Assembly: GCA_937952235.1 (NCBI GenBank)
Contig: CALFZM010000368.1
Location: forward strand, 1-17,131
Source: an uncultured Opitutia bacterium
GTDB lineage: Bacteria > Verrucomicrobiota > Verrucomicrobiia > Opitutales > Opitutaceae
Reading direction: 5' to 3'
DNA length: 17,131 bases
The translations under genes and the position numbers were made by a program. How positions within the stretch are numbered: position 1 is the first letter of the stretch; each line of letters opens with the position of its first letter. The notes beneath the pieces were generated by a model that saw only the letters and a program-made list of their open reading frames with translations, made no database searches and had not been told where the DNA came from. Shown here one piece after another: positions 14,510 through 17,131 of the stretch.

Positions 14510-17116
14510 ATGCGACTCGCAGCGTCTCTCTCCCTTCCCGCCTCCGTCCTCCGTTGGACGTTCGTGGCCGGCCTGCTTGCGGCCGCGGCCGCCGGTGCGG
14601 CCGTGCCGCCCCCCGCGGCCGTCACGCACTTCATCGAGGCGCACTGCGCCAACTGCCACGATGACTTGAATTTCGAGGCGAAGCTGGATCTCACGGCGCT
14701 GAAGGTCGATGGCGCGTCCGCGAAGAACCTTGCGACCTGGATCAAGGTCTACGATCGCACCGCCGCCGGGGAGATGCCGCCGAAGGAGAAACCGCGGCCG
14801 GACGCCTCGGCGTTGCAGGAATTCCTGCGGGCCCTGGGGCCGGCCATTGCCGACGCGGAACAGGTCACGGTGGCCGCGGCGGGGCGCGCGGTGGCGCGCC
14901 GGCTCAACCGGTATGAGTTTGAGAACTCGCTGAAGGATCTGCTCCACCTCCCGACGCTGGGGCTCCGGAGCATGCTCCCGGAGGATCCGATGCTCCACGG
15001 CTACAACCGCGTCGGCGAGGCCCTCGACATCTCGCACGTGCAGGTGGCACGCTATCTCGAGGCAGCGGAGCTCGGACTGCGCGAGGCGGTGGCGACCCAG
15101 GTGGCGCCACCCCCGCAGACCACCCGGCGGCACTACACCTGGCAGCAGCGCCAGTTCGTGAAGCGGGTCGGCCCGGACCTTCGCCGGACGCATCCTGTGG
15201 TCGGATACGAGGTGCAGTATGACCTGGTGGATCGCCGCCGGCCCAACGGCGGCCCGCAACGCACCCCGGCGCCCGATCTCGCCGCGGCCTCGCGTCCGGA
15301 GCGCCGGGAGCAGGAGGCGGTGGTGAAGGTCATGAGCACCTATGAGCCCAACTACATCCGCTGGGAACAGTTCACGGCTCCGGTCACGGGTCGCTACCGG
15401 CTCAAGTTCTCCGGCTACACCGTCTGGATGGCGCCGGATTTCCGTTCGGCTTCGCGCGGACGCCGCACCGAACCGATCTCGATCTACGCCTGGACGCCCA
15501 AGCGCCAGCGCTGGCTGGGGGCGTTCGACTTCGGCCCGGATGTGACCGAGCGCGAGATCGAGGTCTGGCTCCGCCAGGGTGAGACGATCCTGCCCGACGC
15601 GACGCGGCTCGTGCGCTCGCGCCCGCCCGACTTCAAGAACCCGCTCCTCGAGCCGGATGGCATGCCCGGTGTCGCTTACCAGTGGATGGAGGCGACGGGA
15701 CCGTTGCTGGAGTCGTGGCCGCCCGCCGGGCACCAGCTCCTTTTCGGCGACCTGCCGATGTCTTCGCCGCGCAAGGTCGACCCTTCGAAGGACCGTGACG
15801 CCCCGCCGGCGACGGTCCGGGTGACGCCGCGTGACGAAGCCAGCGATGTCCCGCGGCTCATGCGCGGTTTCGTCACGCGCGCCTATCGCCGTCCGGTCGA
15901 GCCCGGCGAGGTGGAGCGCTTCGTCGCGATCGTGCAGCGGGCGCGCGGCATGGGTTACGAGTTCACCGATGCGATGCTCGCCGGCTACGCCGCCGTGCTC
16001 GCCTCGCCCGGCTTCCTCTACCAGCAGGCGCGGCCCGGCGCGCTGACCGACGCCGCCGTGGCCGAACGGCTCGCCTCCTTCCTCTGGAACTCTCCCCCCG
16101 ACGACCGGCTGCGCGAACTCGCCGCCGCCGGGCGGCTGAAAAACGCAGCCGTCCTGCGCGGGGAGGTCGATCGCATGCTCGCGGACCCGCGCGTGGACCG
16201 TTTCGTCGAGGCGTTCCTCGACTACTGGCTCGACCTGCGGAAAATGCAGGACGCCTCCGCCGATGCGAACCTGTACCCGGAGTACGCGCTGGACGACTAC
16301 CTGGTGGAAAGCATGGCGCAGGAGCCGCAGCACTTCTTCCGGGACCTGCTGAAGCACGACCGGCCCGCCCGCAGTGTCGTCGCCTCGGACTTCGTGATCG
16401 TGAACGAGCGCCTGGCGCGGCTCTACGATCTGCCCGGCGTGCTCGGCACGGAGTTTCGTCGCGTCGACCTGCCGTCCGGCAGCGTGCGCGGGGGCTTGAT
16501 GACGCAGGCGGCGGTGCTGAAGGTGACCGCCAACGGCACCACCACCTCGCCCGTCCTGCGCGGCATCTGGATCAACGAGCGTATCCGGGGCATCCATACT
16601 CCGCCGCCGCCGGCTGGCGTGCCCGCGGTCGAGTCCGACACCCGGGGCGCGACCACGATTCGCGAACAGCTCGCGCGGCACAGCAGCGAGGCCGCGTGCT
16701 TCGGTTGCCACCAGCAGATCGATCCGCCGGGATTCGCGCTCGAAGGCTTCGACGTCATGGGCCGCTGGCGCGATCGCTATCGGTCGCTCGGGGCGGGCGA
16801 CCCCGTGACCGGCGTCGGCTACCACGGCCAGGAATTCGAGTTCAAACTCGCCCAGCTCGTCGATCCCTCGGGAAGGCTGCCCGATGGGCGCACGTTCACC
16901 GACGTGCGCGAGCTGAAGCGCCTGCTCCTGCAGGACGAGCGTCAGCTCGCCCGCAACCTCGCGCACCAGCTCATCGTTTACGCCACCGGCGCGCCGATGC
17001 GCTTCAGCGACCGGGAGCGCGTCGAGGCGCTGCTCACCCGCGCCGCGTCCTCCGGCTATGGCGTCCGGACGCTGATCCACGAACTTGTCGTCGATGACCT
17101 CTTCCTGAGAAAATAG
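14510..17116 (+). CDS. Exported DUF1587/1595/1592/1588/1585 protein with two CxxCH haem motifs
   Basis: The 868-residue product has a signal peptide (about 1-31, hydrophobic GLLAAAAAGAA). A c-type haem domain follows with CANCH at 46-50 and a likely distal methionine in GEMPP (M89). Domain order after that is DUF1587 (about 126-190); a non-conserved beta-rich segment (about 275-410, GRYRLKFSGYTVW) resembling a jelly-roll carbohydrate-binding or PA14-like fold; DUF1595 (about 448-508); DUF1592 (about 515-645); DUF1588 (about 660-755) with CFGCHQQIDPPGFALE at 730-745; and DUF1585 (about 790-865). This architecture is known mainly from Planctomycetes and Verrucomicrobia, has no proven enzymatic activity, and often precedes a DUF1552 gene. 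The window ends 15 bp after the stop, so that partner cannot be checked. It should work in the periplasm and may carry electrons. Confidence 0.93.
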   Translation: MRLAASLSLPASVLRWTFVAGLLAAAAAGAAVPPPAAVTHFIEAHCANCHDDLNFEAKLDLTALKVDGASAKNLATWIKVYDRTAAGEMPPKEKPRPDASALQEFLRALGPAIADAEQVTVAAAGRAVARRLNRYEFENSLKDLLHLPTLGLRSMLPEDPMLHGYNRVGEALDISHVQVARYLEAAELGLREAVATQVAPPPQTTRRHYTWQQRQFVKRVGPDLRRTHPVVGYEVQYDLVDRRRPNGGPQRTPAPDLAAASRPERREQEAVVKVMSTYEPNYIRWEQFTAPVTGRYRLKFSGYTVWMAPDFRSASRGRRTEPISIYAWTPKRQRWLGAFDFGPDVTEREIEVWLRQGETILPDATRLVRSRPPDFKNPLLEPDGMPGVAYQWMEATGPLLESWPPAGHQLLFGDLPMSSPRKVDPSKDRDAPPATVRVTPRDEASDVPRLMRGFVTRAYRRPVEPGEVERFVAIVQRARGMGYEFTDAMLAGYAAVLASPGFLYQQARPGALTDAAVAERLASFLWNSPPDDRLRELAAAGRLKNAAVLRGEVDRMLADPRVDRFVEAFLDYWLDLRKMQDASADANLYPEYALDDYLVESMAQEPQHFFRDLLKHDRPARSVVASDFVIVNERLARLYDLPGVLGTEFRRVDLPSGSVRGGLMTQAAVLKVTANGTTTSPVLRGIWINERIRGIHTPPPPAGVPAVESDTRGATTIREQLARHSSEAACFGCHQQIDPPGFALEGFDVMGRWRDRYRSLGAGDPVTGVGYHGQEFEFKLAQLVDPSGRLPDGRTFTDVRELKRLLLQDERQLARNLAHQLIVYATGAPMRFSDRERVEALLTRAASSGYGVRTLIHELVVDDLFLRK

Positions 17117-17131
17117 CCTCCAACCCCGCCC

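Noticed and set aside
13778..17080. 1100-codon minus-strand frame covering the antisense of the whole haem protein gene and running into the sigma factor
   Set aside because: Only its last 174 residues are a real protein (the ECF sigma). The rest is Arg/His/Val/Gly-rich antisense of a clear DUF1592 family gene, a typical by-product of high third-position GC.

Overview
The window is a high-GC, gene-dense bacterial chromosome segment with ten intact genes and one partial gene. The likely source is a Verrucomicrobiota member close to Opitutaceae. That is inferred from four things together: a PEP-CTERM surface protein, a TonB-dependent receptor whose plug opens with an LSPFEV segment, a DUF1587/1595/1592/1588/1585 haem protein of the Planctomycetes-Verrucomicrobia type, and a near absence of Shine-Dalgarno sequences. 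There is no rRNA marker to settle it. I saw no tRNA, rRNA, CRISPR array, insertion sequence or prophage.

Left part (1-6144). The 3' end of a PEP-CTERM surface protein is followed 16 bp later by a palindromic repeat element. Next comes a DUF1015 gene (+), which converges on a two-gene minus-strand unit: glutamate dehydrogenase, then a small exported protein of unknown function. Divergent from gdh is a membrane protein with a long coiled coil between two transmembrane helices and a beta-rich C-terminal half.

Middle (6145-9382). uvrB is followed by a compact unit of two zinc-free ribosomal protein paralogues, bL36 and type B bL31. These have a recognisable promoter in front and an intrinsic terminator behind. 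The 600-bp gene-free stretch after the terminator holds three repeat structures: a long inverted repeat (8971-9044), a second copy of the palindromic element seen at 1051-1128, and a head-to-tail expansion of one half of that element into four 34-bp units.

Right part (9383-17131). On the minus strand lies a complete cell-surface signalling cassette: ECF sigma factor, FecR-type anti-sigma regulator and a TonB-dependent receptor with an N-terminal STN signalling domain. Signal should pass from outer-membrane receptor to periplasmic FecR to cytoplasmic sigma factor, as in FecA-FecR-FecI. Divergent from the sigma gene, across a 207-bp region with two clear dyads, is a large exported protein with two CxxCH haem motifs. 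The shared regulatory region makes co-regulation plausible but does not prove it.

The most unusual signal is the composite palindromic repeat. Two ungapped 78-bp copies match at 71 positions, lie in opposite orientation 8 kb apart, sit downstream of genes, and show paired changes in a stem. Many very long antisense reading frames (up to 1100 codons) are by-products of GC-rich codon use and are not annotated.
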